A stretch of 64,000 nt of DNA from Paludibacteraceae bacterium. GTDB lineage: Bacteria; Bacteroidota; Bacteroidia; Bacteroidales; Paludibacteraceae. Of this stretch, positions 26,888 to 36,202 are shown piece after piece (position 1 is the stretch's first letter; every line of letters begins with the position of its first letter). Made by a program: the position numbers and the translations under genes. The notes below the pieces were generated by a model, which was not told the DNA's origin, made no database searches, and saw only the letters and a program-made list of their open reading frames with translations. The stretch lies in assembly GCA_024399545.1 (NCBI GenBank), contig JAKSNS010000004.1, positions 16,994 to 80,993 on the forward strand. Direction: 5' to 3'.

Positions 26888-28111
26888 TTACTTGTTTGGT
26901 TTCACGACCATATTAATAATGTCCCGAGCCATTTTCTTTTCGGCGGAGAAACCGTTTGAGTTGCCGTTAGGGCCGTCAAGGGATTTACTGCCGTCGATTA
27001 CAATAATGAAATATGTGTCGAGATTTGCGAAATTTTCGGTGTTATACTCAGAATTGACAATCCAAAGGTCGCCATCCTGATAGTATTGCGTAACGTCGCG
27101 TGGATTTTCGCTAACGATGAACGCCTTGCCGTCTTTTTCGAGTTCCTCAATACGGAAAAAGACATTAGACTTTGTGGAGTCTTGTTGCGAGATGGCTTGA
27201 AGGCCAGTACCTTCCATTATCGAAAACTGGCTACCCTTAATGTTAATGGACATACCAGAGACTTGTATATTCTCAAGGTTGTAATGCAGAGGGTGTTTGA
27301 CGAAATCGCCAGTAATTTCGGCTACCTGGCCTTGGTCGCTGACGAACTTCATACGCACACGTCTTCCGGCATAACTCTTAGGGATACGAAACTCGTAAGA
27401 GGAGGAGATAAACTTCTGGCGCATTTCGGAGAAAATCTTTTGGAAATCGTCGGCAAAGATAAGCGGAGGGGCGTTGCCAGTTGATGAATAGCGGAAACAC
27501 TCAAACTTGGAGCGAAGATAGTCGTGGAAAGAGGCTTCGTCCATATTATTCTCGCGCATGATGTTCTTGATGTCGTCGCCTTCGTAGAGCATAGGATAGA
27601 CCTCGAAGGTATTTGAAGACCAGCCCATTGTCTTGCGAAGTTTTTTTTGCAGGTACTCTGGGTAATCCTTAGTTTTGACGGGGATTAGATGTTGCCCCGC
27701 GTTTTTTGCAGCCTGAGCGGAACTGTTGTCAAGGCCGTCTGTGAGGAGGAAAATGTAGTATTTGGTGAAGCGATCGGAGCCTGTCTCGTGACTGCGGATG
27801 TATTTTATGCGGTCACAGGCGAGTTCCATAGCATAGTAGGCGGAGGTGTTGGTGCCGCGGGGAATTTCGTGGTCGATGAACTGGAGCATAGCGTTTTTGC
27901 CTTCTTCAGTAGTGAGGTTGTAAGGGGCTTTTTGGTCATTGAGGTTCTTGAGCAATCCTTTGTCAGCACCGTAACTTGTCACAGCATTCTGGCTGAAACC
28001 GATGACATCGCCTTTCAAGTAGCCGTAGTTGACCCTTGAGCATGAGAATGAAGCAAGCAAAACAACAACAAACACGAAGAGCATTGTTGCCTTTGTGTAT
28101 CTGGTATTCAT
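26888..28111 (-). CDS. Lipoprotein with circularly permuted vWA domain
   Basis: 407 residues with a lipobox (LLASFSC, Cys 24). The vWA pieces are in permuted order. Residues 33-130 hold the strand GDVIGFSQNAV, the MIDAS Thr region RGTNTSAYYAMELA and YYIFLLTDGLDN. The first strand and metal motif, YFIIVIDGSKSL, come last (366-378), followed by helix alpha-1 (EKKMARDIINMVV) at the C-terminus. A beta-rich domain (about 240-350) lies between. All MIDAS residues are present, so a working metal site is plausible. It precedes the RND/MMPL exporter by 18 bp and probably acts with it. Confidence 0.75.
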   Translation of the reverse strand: MNTRYTKATMLFVFVVVLLASFSCSRVNYGYLKGDVIGFSQNAVTSYGADKGLLKNLNDQKAPYNLTTEEGKNAMLQFIDHEIPRGTNTSAYYAMELACDRIKYIRSHETGSDRFTKYYIFLLTDGLDNSSAQAAKNAGQHLIPVKTKDYPEYLQKKLRKTMGWSSNTFEVYPMLYEGDDIKNIMRENNMDEASFHDYLRSKFECFRYSSTGNAPPLIFADDFQKIFSEMRQKFISSSYEFRIPKSYAGRRVRMKFVSDQGQVAEITGDFVKHPLHYNLENIQVSGMSINIKGSQFSIMEGTGLQAISQQDSTKSNVFFRIEELEKDGKAFIVSENPRDVTQYYQDGDLWIVNSEYNTENFANLDTYFIIVIDGSKSLDGPNGNSNGFSAEKKMARDIINMVVKPNK

Positions 28112-28228
28112 CTGACAATAAATAAATTACATAGTGCTATGTATAGTTGCGACACAGCACCACAAAATCAAGCGCGAAGATAGTTGTTTTTTTTGAGATT
28201 ACCAAATTTTATTGGGAAAATATTTGTT

Positions 28229-28879
28229 TCAAGTTTGGCATGTCGTTCTAAGTAGTGGTTTTATAAGATTTGCACTAGTTTTCGAGGCGCAGGTGTTGGA
28301 GGGCAAAAAATTAGAGTTTTCGGAGGGGCAGTGGTCGGGGGGTTGGGCAAAATAGGTTGGTTGCTGGCCGTCGAAGGCAAGACGGTCGGTGAAGATGTTG
28401 AGGCGAATGAATAGGGTTATGATTTCGGTTGAAAGTCGTGGACGGTTTTTTTCGGTTATTGAGAATTGAGGATGGTTTGTGGTTAGGGTTTTGAGGGCAC
28501 GAGTGTAGGATGCGAGGATGAAGTAACGCACTGAGGTGTAGGGGCGTAGATGCTGTGGGTCGTTGTGTTTGTTGTAGTTTTCGGGGTGTCGTGCGAAGTC
28601 TGGGTTTAGGCGGAGGGCGAGGCGGTTGTGTTCGTGCATTCTTTGTTCCCATTCTTTGCGTTTGAAGGGGAGTTTTAGGTCGAGTGAGGTGTAGAGCGAG
28701 GCGGTTTTGAAGATTTGGCGTGTGCGGAGAGTGCCAAGGGTTGGGGGGTTTGTGTTGGGATTCCAGAGGAGGTATGCGTAGGTTTTCCCGTTTATGGTGC
28801 GGTAATAGACGTCACTCTTGCGGCTGAGTTTGCCGGAGATTGAGGAGATTGGCATACGGTCGAAGGTGTAGTCACGCAT
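28229..28879 (-). CDS. Hypothetical protein
   Basis: 216 residues; I recognise no family. It opens MRDYTFDRMPISSISGKLSRK with SDVYYRTINGKTYAYLLWNP, a beta-hairpin-like start. The middle is helical (KEWEQRMHEHNRLALRLNPD) and the C-terminus is Pro/Asn-rich. No signal peptide or membrane helix is seen, so it is probably cytoplasmic. A minus-strand promoter (28945-28975) supports expression. The coding strand is unusually rich in C over G. The neighbours do not suggest a role. Confidence 0.6.
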   Translation of the reverse strand: MRDYTFDRMPISSISGKLSRKSDVYYRTINGKTYAYLLWNPNTNPPTLGTLRTRQIFKTASLYTSLDLKLPFKRKEWEQRMHEHNRLALRLNPDFARHPENYNKHNDPQHLRPYTSVRYFILASYTRALKTLTTNHPQFSITEKNRPRLSTEIITLFIRLNIFTDRLAFDGQQPTYFAQPPDHCPSENSNFLPSNTCASKTSANLIKPLLRTTCQT

Positions 28880-28944
28880 TTTGTTGTTGGTTTGGCTGTA
28901 AGTTGTTGATAATCATATTCACTGTCCGTATGGGATTCGTTGTG

Positions 28945-28975
28945 CAAAGGTAAGGAATATTTTTGATATGGGCAA
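28945..28975 (-). promoter_or_regulatory. Promoter for hypothetical gene
   Basis: TTG (28975-28973), a 20-nt spacer and TACCTTTG (28952-28945) on the minus strand, 66 nt before the ATG at 28879. Confidence 0.6.
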
Positions 28976-29239
28976 GGGTTTTGTGGATTTTTTTTGCTTT
29001 ATAATGAATTGAGCGGGGATTAAATTGAATGATATACATTCCAAAAAGGATTGAGAGGTAATAGTTTGTTATAGGACGCTACGCTTTTATAGAGATCTTA
29101 GAGGATATGGCTTTGATTATCAATAGGATGGAGATTAGTTATATGGAAGAGTTTTTCGGACGGGCTGAGGGGAATGGGGATTTTCCCGAGGGAAGAATAT
29201 TTTGATTATATGCAAGAACACAAAAAAGATGGCGGAAAA
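28976..29239. other. Intergenic stretch with dispersed motif
   Basis: Contains the motif TATAATGAATTGAGCGGGG (28999-29017), a relative of motifs at 11421 and 58998. It also has a 32-codon open frame at 29107-29205 (MALIINRMEISYMEEFFGR...) with a weak GAGGAT upstream, perhaps a fragment or a small protein. Nothing else is recognisable. Confidence 0.4.
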
Positions 29240-29271
29240 TTTGGTGAAATGAAAAATTATGCGTAACTTTG
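29240..29271 (+). promoter_or_regulatory. Promoter for metal-handling operon
   Basis: TTTG (29240-29243), a 20-nt spacer and TAACTTTG (29264-29271) on the plus strand, 61 nt before the first ATG of the HYC_CC_PP-TonB receptor-HMA set. Confidence 0.7.
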
Positions 29272-29332
29272 CAGTCTGATTGAGAGAAGGGAATTAGAAT
29301 AGAGGTTGGCAGATTTGTAATGAGAAGGCTAA

Positions 29333-29722
29333 ATGGCTAAGAGGTTGGGACATATCGTTGTCGTTGTTTTGGCAGGGTATCTTGCCATGGTGGGGTGTGG
29401 GGTTAATGTTCAGCATTATTGCAGCGTGGAGTGCGCAAGGCACCATGTGTGCTGCCACCATCATCACCATACACGACATTGCGGAGTGGAGATTGGGAAG
29501 GCTTGCCATTGCGGGGTGACACATATTGCAGCACCTGAGGCCAATTTGCCAGTGGATAACGCTTTTGTTCCCGGGATTTGTCGTAACGTCATTTTGGCGG
29601 AGAGCTTGGTTGCAGAACCAGGGTTGACCGCTTGTCATATTCCGTTTCATATCAGTCATGCACCGCCTATCTTGGGCGGAGGAAGGGAGATTATTTCCCG
29701 GAAATCGGTTTTGCTTATTTAA
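29333..29722 (+). CDS. HYC_CC_PP family protein
   Basis: 129 residues. An N-terminal hydrophobic signal (IVVVVLAGYLAMVGCGVNV) is followed by QHYC, then CC inside a His cluster (HHVCCHHHHHTRHC), and APP near the end. These are the three landmarks that name the HYC_CC_PP family of small exported Bacteroidetes proteins. Cys and His richness suggests metal binding. The gene is followed by a TonB-dependent receptor and an HMA-domain protein, the usual company of this family. A long frame on the other strand is a shadow. Confidence 0.75.
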   Translation: MAKRLGHIVVVVLAGYLAMVGCGVNVQHYCSVECARHHVCCHHHHHTRHCGVEIGKACHCGVTHIAAPEANLPVDNAFVPGICRNVILAESLVAEPGLTACHIPFHISHAPPILGGGREIISRKSVLLI

Positions 29723-29820
29723 TTTTCTTGGCAAAATCCCAAAGGGTGGGATTTTAGGTGGGGTGTGTAGTCTAAAGGACGAAAAAACAGAGTGTATTCT
29801 CAAGGAAAAATAAGCAAAAG

Positions 29821-32076
29821 ATGAAAAAGAAAATTCTTACGATAATAATATTATTAAGCGCACTGTTAGGGGTTAACGCCCAGAGTGACAGCGAGTATGT
29901 TTATGGCTCGGTGGTTGACAGGGCGGGTGAGCCTATGATTGGCGCGGAGGTGCTGTGGGTTGGGACGACGGACGGTGTCCTGACGTTCGTTGACGGGTCG
30001 TTTGAGATGGAGAGAGTTGAGGGAAGAGATACAATAGTGGTGATGTATATTGGTTTCGTGACTGACACTGTGGTAATCTCGCAGGCAGAGATGCCCCTAA
30101 ATATAATAATGTGTGAGGAGGCTATGGAATTGCAGGAGGTGAACGTGACAGCGGCGGGACCTACGACATTCAACAGCAGGATTACGACAATTCAGACGAC
30201 GAAGATAACAGGGGCGGAACTTTGCAGGGCGGCGTGCTGCAACCTGTCGGAGAGTTTTGAGACGAACGCCTCGGTGGATGTAGCGTATTCAGACGCAGCG
30301 ACAGGGGCGAAACAGATAAAAATGCTTGGGCTTTCGGGGATTTACGTGCAACTGCTGGCAGAAAACGCCCCAAGCGTCAGGGGATTGGCTCAAAACTTCG
30401 GTATGGAATATATACCAGGGTCGTGGATGGAGAGTATCCAAGTGAGCAAGGGAACCGCCTCAGTGATAAATGGTTTCGAGGCAACGACAGGGCAGATAAA
30501 CATAGAATACATAAAGCCAAACACGGGTGACTATATGACGGCTAACGGCGTGATAAACTCTATGTTGGGTGGTGAGGTGAACGTTACAGTTTGCGCGGAC
30601 GTTGACGAACATTGGAGCACAGGGACTTTGGCACACTATAAAGGCAACTGGAAGGAGCATGACGCAAACGATGACGGGTTTAAGGACCTGCCAAACCTGA
30701 ATGAGGTGAACCTGCTGCACAGATGGTACTACAAAAAAGGGGAACACACCTCGCAATACATAATACGGGGACTTTACGACGAGAGAAACGGCGGAACGAT
30801 GAAAAAACTGCGTGGAGACTCGGAAAGGGAGTACGAAATAGGGATGAAAGCGTGGAGGTTGGAGGCATTGCTGAAACAAGGATACATATTCGACAAAGAG
30901 AAAGGGACGAGCATTGGGTTGATACTTGGGGCGTCGTACCACGACATAAACAACAGCTACGGACAATACAGACGCTACAAAGGGGGACAGGGAAATCTAA
31001 ACTTCAACGGCATTTTCCAGTCTAACTTTGGAGAAGCACATAAACTAAGCGCAGGAGTGTCAGTGATATTCGACGACTACAAAGAGCATTTGGAGGACAA
31101 CAACCCACTATGCCTACTGCCAGATGGTTGTATGACAAAAAACGGAAGGATAGACGCTGACCGCTGGGAAGTTACGCCGGGAATATTCGCGGAATACTCG
31201 TACAAATATGAGGAAAACCTATCAGTTTTGGTGGGCGTGAGGGCAGACTACAGCACGAAATGGGGATTTTTCGCCACGCCAAGATTGAACATAAGATACT
31301 CGCCTTGGGAATGGTGGGCGATAAGAGCCTCGGTTGGTTTAGGTTACAGATCACCGAACATACTGACAGACTATGCACAATTCCTGCCAAGCTCGCGACA
31401 AATCATAGTTGAAGAGAAGATAAAACAAGAGAGGGCTATGAACGCAGGAATAAGTATGTCATTCTATATCCCAATAGCGGACAAAGAGTTACAGATAACG
31501 GGAGACTACTATTACACTCATTTTATGGAGTGCATGGTGGCTGATATGGACGTTGACCCGCACAAAGTAGTGTTCCATAATTTGGACGGAGGGAAAGCAT
31601 ACTCGCATAACGTGCAAGTTGAGGCATCAATGGAGATTTTGAAAGGGTGGAACATGACTCTGGCGTACAGATGGTGCGACGTAAGGACAACCACAAACGG
31701 GAAACTGAGGGAAAAAGCACTGACGAGCAGGTTCAAAGGGTTGATAACCACATCGTATGTCACTCCGCTGAGACATTGGCAGTTTGACTTCACGGCACAA
31801 TTCAACGGCGGAGGAAGAATGCCAGAAGCAGGAGAAGAGAAGTTGTGGAAGGAAACATACGGGTGGTACCCCCAGTTGATGGCACAGATAACCAGGTACT
31901 TCAAACATAACTGGAGCATCTATGTGGGGGCTGAAAACATGACAAACTTTAGGCAAAAAGAACCTATAATAGCGGCAGACCAACCATATTCACAGAACTT
32001 TGACGCATCTATGCCTTGGGGACCTATTGACGGATGGAAGGTCTATGCAGGGGTCAGATGGGCATTGAAAAGATAA
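29821..32076 (+). CDS. TonB-dependent outer-membrane receptor
   Basis: 751 residues. A signal peptide (KKKILTIIILLSALLGVNAQ) is followed by a carboxypeptidase-like beta domain (YVYGSVVDRAGEPMIGAEV, about 25-105), a plug (about 115-230; GIYVQLLAENAPSVRGLAQ) and a 22-strand-type barrel ending in WALKR. It is shorter than SusC. The plug has CRAACCNLSESFETNASVD, typical of receptors linked to HMA proteins. With its neighbours (HYC_CC_PP and HMA) it likely takes up a metal, perhaps copper (inference). The HMA gene begins 29 bp after it. Confidence 0.88.
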   Translation: MKKKILTIIILLSALLGVNAQSDSEYVYGSVVDRAGEPMIGAEVLWVGTTDGVLTFVDGSFEMERVEGRDTIVVMYIGFVTDTVVISQAEMPLNIIMCEEAMELQEVNVTAAGPTTFNSRITTIQTTKITGAELCRAACCNLSESFETNASVDVAYSDAATGAKQIKMLGLSGIYVQLLAENAPSVRGLAQNFGMEYIPGSWMESIQVSKGTASVINGFEATTGQINIEYIKPNTGDYMTANGVINSMLGGEVNVTVCADVDEHWSTGTLAHYKGNWKEHDANDDGFKDLPNLNEVNLLHRWYYKKGEHTSQYIIRGLYDERNGGTMKKLRGDSEREYEIGMKAWRLEALLKQGYIFDKEKGTSIGLILGASYHDINNSYGQYRRYKGGQGNLNFNGIFQSNFGEAHKLSAGVSVIFDDYKEHLEDNNPLCLLPDGCMTKNGRIDADRWEVTPGIFAEYSYKYEENLSVLVGVRADYSTKWGFFATPRLNIRYSPWEWWAIRASVGLGYRSPNILTDYAQFLPSSRQIIVEEKIKQERAMNAGISMSFYIPIADKELQITGDYYYTHFMECMVADMDVDPHKVVFHNLDGGKAYSHNVQVEASMEILKGWNMTLAYRWCDVRTTTNGKLREKALTSRFKGLITTSYVTPLRHWQFDFTAQFNGGGRMPEAGEEKLWKETYGWYPQLMAQITRYFKHNWSIYVGAENMTNFRQKEPIIAADQPYSQNFDASMPWGPIDGWKVYAGVRWALKR

Positions 32077-32105
32077 AAAACAAACAATTAAAAACCAATA
32101 AGGAC

Positions 32106-32498
32106 ATGAAAAAAAGTATTTTGACATTGATGGTCGCTATGGTGTCAGTTTTGACCATGGCAGAGAACAAAACAGTGAAACTTTACATTCCAGGAATGGA
32201 GTGCAAAAACTGCCAAGCAAAGGTTGAAAACGTGCTAAATTACGAAAAGGGAGTGAAGAAACTCACTGTAGAGTTGGAAAAACGCATTGTCACCATAGTT
32301 TACGACGATGCAAAGACAAATGTGCAAACGTTGCAGGCAGCACTGCTCAAAGACTTGAAATTCAAGTCTCAAGAGGTTAAGGGCGAAGGACATCAGGGTT
32401 GCGGCCGTTCGTGCGGGAACTCATGCGGACACTCATGCGGACACAACCACGGACAGGGCGGATGTGGTCATAATCAAGGAGATAACAACAAAAAGTGA
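32106..32498 (+). CDS. Secreted heavy-metal-associated (HMA) domain protein
   Basis: 130 residues. A signal peptide (MKKSILTLMVAMVSVLTMA) precedes an HMA/ferredoxin-like domain with the metal motif GMECKNCQAKVE (CxxC). A Cys/His/Gly-rich tail of about 35 residues follows (GCGRSCGNSCGHSCGHNHG). Both parts can bind soft metal ions such as Cu(I). The frame is open from 32034, but the ATG at 32106 gives a clean signal peptide. It is the third gene of the metal-handling set. Confidence 0.85.
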   Translation: MKKSILTLMVAMVSVLTMAENKTVKLYIPGMECKNCQAKVENVLNYEKGVKKLTVELEKRIVTIVYDDAKTNVQTLQAALLKDLKFKSQEVKGEGHQGCGRSCGNSCGHSCGHNHGQGGCGHNQGDNNKK

Positions 32499-32527
32499 TT
32501 TTTAGTAGTAGAAAAATGGAATAATTC

Positions 32528-32558
32528 TTTTGCATATCAAAAATTATTACTAACTTTG
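32528..32558 (+). promoter_or_regulatory. Promoter for secDF
   Basis: TTTTG (32528-32532), an 18-nt spacer and TAACTTTG (32551-32558), 53 nt before the secDF ATG. Confidence 0.7.
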
Positions 32559-32611
32559 CACGCTAAATTCAGCGAGGCGAAAATCGTGATAAATAATTAA
32601 TAAAAAACAAT

Positions 32612-35600
32612 ATGCAGAACAAAGGATTTGTAAGATTCATCGCAATTGCGCTGTTGCTCATTTGCCTTTATTACCTGTCGTTTACGTTTGTAACAAGGCA
32701 CTATGAGCAAAAGGCACAAGAGATAGCGCAAGGCGACCAGAATCTCTATTACAACTACTTGGATTCAATGTCGGGCGAGGAGGTATTCCTCGGATACACA
32801 TTGAAACAATGCCGCGAGCGTGAGCTCAACCTCGGTCTTGACTTGAAAGGCGGTATGAACGTAACCCTCGAGGTATCAGTATCAGACATCTTGAAATCGT
32901 TGTCAGGCGACAATCAAGACCCATCATTCCAACAAGCCATTCAGAACGCAAAAGCACGTCAGGCACGTTCGGGCGAGAACTTCTTGGTGTTGTTCCGTGA
33001 GGAGTACAAGAAACTTGAGCCAGACGCACCGTTGGCAGGTATCTTTGCAACATACGACCTGAAAGACAAGATTTCGGCAAGTTCGAGCGACGAAGAGGTG
33101 ATGGAGGTATTGCAGGCAGAGATTGACGCAGCAATAGCCAACTCATTCAACGTATTGCGTTCACGTATAGACCGTTTTGGCGTTGTTCAACCCAACATCC
33201 AGGCATTGGACGTTGAAGGACGTATCTTGGTAGAGTTGCCAGGCGTAAAAGAGCCAGAACGTGTACGTAAACTGTTGCAAGGTTCGGCAAACCTGGAATT
33301 CTGGCCAACTTACAAATATTCGGAAATCGCACCATTCCTTGAGACCGCTGACACAAAAGTGAAAGACATCTTGGCAGCAGGAGTCAAAGAGGAGACAACC
33401 GATACACTTGTAGCAGACTCGACTGTCTTGTCAGAAGAAGAGTTAGTGGCTGAAAACGTAGAAGAGGCTGAAAACGAGGCTGAAGAGACAGTAGCCGAAG
33501 AAGCTGACTCGACAGAAGACTTGGCAGCGAAACTGGCAGGTGGCGAAAAGACCCAAGACGAAGCAGCGAAGGGTAACGAGCAGGATATTGAGAAATTCCG
33601 CCAGGAGCACCCACTTTTGGCAGTCCTCAACCCAATACAGAACCAAGGCCCAGTAGTAGGTTACTCGCTAGCACAAGACACGGCTAAGGTAAACAAATAC
33701 CTTGCAATGAAGCAAGTAGCTGACATCTTCCCAGCAGACGCACGCTTCCGTTGGACAGTAAAACCGATAGACCCAGACGCTAAACAATTGGTATTCCAAC
33801 TGGTAGCAATCAAACTGGAGAACCCACGCAACGAAAAAGCCCCACTTGAGGGTGATGTAATAACCGATGCACGTTCAGACTTCGACCAATATACAGCATC
33901 TGCCACAGTATCAATGACAATGAACTCAGAAGGTGCTAAAGAGTGGGCACGTCTGACAAAGAACAACGTAGGGCGTGAGGTGGCAATCGTACTTGACAAC
34001 TACGTATATTCATTCCCTACAGTGAACCAGGAGATTACCGGCGGTAACTCGCAGATTACAGGTCACTTCACAGTAGAAGAGGCAAAAGACTTGGCAAACG
34101 TGTTGAAGTCTGGTAAGATGCCAGCCCCAGCACGTATCGTACAAGAGGACGTTGTTGGTCCATCACTTGGTGAGACAGCCATCCACAACGGTTTGATTTC
34201 GTTCGTGATAGCATTCATCCTCGTACTCCTCTATATGATAATGTACTATGGATTGATTCCAGGACTCATCGCTGATGGCGCATTGCTGATAAACCTTGTG
34301 TTCATTTTCGGTATTTTGGCATCATTCAAAGCAGTACTTACATTGCCAGGTATCGCAGGTTTCGTATTCACGATGGGTACAGCGGTAGATGCCAACGTGC
34401 TGATTTATGAGCGTATCCGTGAAGAGTTGCGCACAGGCAAGAACTTCAAGAAGGCAGTAACCGAGGGTTACAGCAACGCACTTTCCGCCATCATTGACGC
34501 CAACGTGACGACAATGATTACAGGTATCATCTTGTTCATCTTCGGTTCAGGTCCTGTAAAAGGTTTCGCAACCACATTGATGATTGGTATCGTAACTTCC
34601 GTATTTACAGCAGTATTCCTGACCCGTCTGGTTTATGATAGAATGAACAACAAAGAGAAAGAGCGTAACCTTCAGTTCACTACGAACATAACAAAGAACT
34701 GGTTCCAGAACATACACTTTGACTTCATCGGCAAACGTAAGTTCGGTTATTCACTCTCTTTAGTTTTGATTGTAATCGCCATCGCTTCTCTTTGCATCCG
34801 CGGTATGCAACAAGGTATTGACTTCTCAGGTGGACGTAACTACATCGTAAAATTCGAGAAGCCAGTGAACATTGACGAAATCCGTCCAGTAATGGAGGCT
34901 ACGTTCCCTGAAAGCCAGGTAAGCGTAATCACCATGGGTAGTGAAAACCAGATACGTATCTCAACCAACTACGAGGTTTATTCTACCGATGAGAACATGG
35001 ACGACAAGATTGAGGAGATGCTCTACACTGCACTGATACCTACAATAGGCAACGACTCAGTAACAAAAGAGTTGTTCGTACAGCGTTACATCGTGAAGAA
35101 TGACGGTGTAGAGGAAGCACCAATGAACACGAAAGCAGAGACTTACGGTATCCAAAGTTCGCAGAAGGTTGGTCCTACGGTTGCTGACGACATCAAGATT
35201 GCCGCAGTTTGGGCAATCATCATAGCACTCATTGGTATAGGTCTTTACATATTGTTGCGTTTCCGCAACTGGGCATTCTCGGTTGGCGCAATCACAGCAT
35301 TGGCACACGACGTACTGATTATCCTTGGTATTTACTCATTGTTCTACTCGATAGCAGGATTCTCGATGGAGGTTGACCAGTCATTCATTGCCGCGATTTT
35401 GACAGTTGTGGGTTACTCAATCAACGACACCGTGGTAATCTTCGACCGTATCCGCGAGAATATGAGTCTTTATCCAAAGCGTAAACTTAACGAGCAGATG
35501 AGTGAGTCAATATGCTCGACGTTGAGCCGTACCTTCTCGACTTCATTGTCAACATTCATCGTATTGCTTGCAATATTCATCTTCGGTGGTGAGACCATCC

Positions 35601-35728
35601 GTGGATTCGTATTCGCAATCCTGTTGGGTGTAATCGTAGGTACATATTCAACAATATTCATTGCGTCACCACTCTCATACAGTATCCAAAACTGGAGAGA
35701 AAAACGCAAAGCTGCTAAGGCTGCTTGA
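32612..35728 (+). CDS. secDF: Fused protein translocase subunit SecDF
   Basis: Proton-driven accessory of SecYEG that pulls exported proteins into the periplasm. The 1038 residues join SecD and SecF, as is standard in Bacteroidetes. SecD features: LGLDLKGGMNVTLEV near residue 70, a large periplasmic domain with an acidic insert (EELVAENVEEAENEAEETV) and GTAVDANVLIYERIREEL. SecF features: GIDFSGGRNYIVKF and VGYSINDTVVIFDRIREN. Twelve membrane helices are expected. A hairpin terminator follows. Confidence 0.96.
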   Translation: MQNKGFVRFIAIALLLICLYYLSFTFVTRHYEQKAQEIAQGDQNLYYNYLDSMSGEEVFLGYTLKQCRERELNLGLDLKGGMNVTLEVSVSDILKSLSGDNQDPSFQQAIQNAKARQARSGENFLVLFREEYKKLEPDAPLAGIFATYDLKDKISASSSDEEVMEVLQAEIDAAIANSFNVLRSRIDRFGVVQPNIQALDVEGRILVELPGVKEPERVRKLLQGSANLEFWPTYKYSEIAPFLETADTKVKDILAAGVKEETTDTLVADSTVLSEEELVAENVEEAENEAEETVAEEADSTEDLAAKLAGGEKTQDEAAKGNEQDIEKFRQEHPLLAVLNPIQNQGPVVGYSLAQDTAKVNKYLAMKQVADIFPADARFRWTVKPIDPDAKQLVFQLVAIKLENPRNEKAPLEGDVITDARSDFDQYTASATVSMTMNSEGAKEWARLTKNNVGREVAIVLDNYVYSFPTVNQEITGGNSQITGHFTVEEAKDLANVLKSGKMPAPARIVQEDVVGPSLGETAIHNGLISFVIAFILVLLYMIMYYGLIPGLIADGALLINLVFIFGILASFKAVLTLPGIAGFVFTMGTAVDANVLIYERIREELRTGKNFKKAVTEGYSNALSAIIDANVTTMITGIILFIFGSGPVKGFATTLMIGIVTSVFTAVFLTRLVYDRMNNKEKERNLQFTTNITKNWFQNIHFDFIGKRKFGYSLSLVLIVIAIASLCIRGMQQGIDFSGGRNYIVKFEKPVNIDEIRPVMEATFPESQVSVITMGSENQIRISTNYEVYSTDENMDDKIEEMLYTALIPTIGNDSVTKELFVQRYIVKNDGVEEAPMNTKAETYGIQSSQKVGPTVADDIKIAAVWAIIIALIGIGLYILLRFRNWAFSVGAITALAHDVLIILGIYSLFYSIAGFSMEVDQSFIAAILTVVGYSINDTVVIFDRIRENMSLYPKRKLNEQMSESICSTLSRTFSTSLSTFIVLLAIFIFGGETIRGFVFAILLGVIVGTYSTIFIASPLSYSIQNWREKRKAAKAA

Positions 35729-35749
35729 TAGTACACATTATTATAAATG

Positions 35750-35782
35750 AAGAGACGGAGTGTATTCTTCGTCTCTTTGTTT
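35750..35782 (+). terminator. Terminator after secDF
   Basis: AAGAGACG pairs with CGTCTCTT around a 12-nt loop and is followed by TGTTT. It lies inside the upstream part of the open rbfA frame, which argues against starting rbfA there. Confidence 0.7.
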
Positions 35783-35827
35783 CGTAATGTGAATATAAGT
35801 AAATCGTCACCTCTATATGTATATAGT

Positions 35828-36202
35828 ATGCAAGGATCAAGGCAAGAAAAGATTGAGAAAATGTTGCAGAAAGAGTTCGGGGATATTTTCGTACTCTATG
35901 CACGCAGGATAGGGAATGTAATAATCAGTGTTTCAGAAGTTAGGGTAACACCAGACCTCAGCATGGCAAAGGTTTTCCTTAGTACTTTCCCGACAGCAAA
36001 AGCAGGGGAGATTATGGAGAAAGTCGAGGCTGACGCAAAAAGCCTTAGATATGAGTTGGCGCGCAGGCTGAGAAACAACCTAAGAATCATTCCTGAGTTC
36101 ACATTTTATAATGACGAGACAGAGGAGAAACTTGCCCATATAGATGACTTGCTGGCAAGTGCGGGAGTTACGCCGACAGCAATGAACGAAAAAACTGATT
36201 GA
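35828..36202 (+). CDS. rbfA: Ribosome-binding factor A
   Basis: Helps mature the 16S rRNA 5' end during 30S assembly. The 124 residues have the RbfA KH-like fold: SRQEKIEKMLQKEFGDIF, VSEVRVTPDLSMAKVFLST and LRNNLRIIPEFTFYNDETEE, ending in LAHIDDLLASAG. The open frame extends to 35747 through the secDF terminator, so the ATG at 35828 is preferred. Its stop overlaps the next gene's TTG start by 4 bp. Confidence 0.9.
   Translation: MQGSRQEKIEKMLQKEFGDIFVLYARRIGNVIISVSEVRVTPDLSMAKVFLSTFPTAKAGEIMEKVEADAKSLRYELARRLRNNLRIIPEFTFYNDETEEKLAHIDDLLASAGVTPTAMNEKTD

Noticed and set aside
28165..28172. Minus-strand TATCTTCG as promoter of the vWA-RND operon
   Set aside because: One mismatch in the most conserved part of the box and no clear -33 element; too weak to call.
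29294..29803. 169-codon minus-strand frame
   Set aside because: It is antisense to the HYC_CC_PP gene, which has a promoter, a signal peptide and family motifs.
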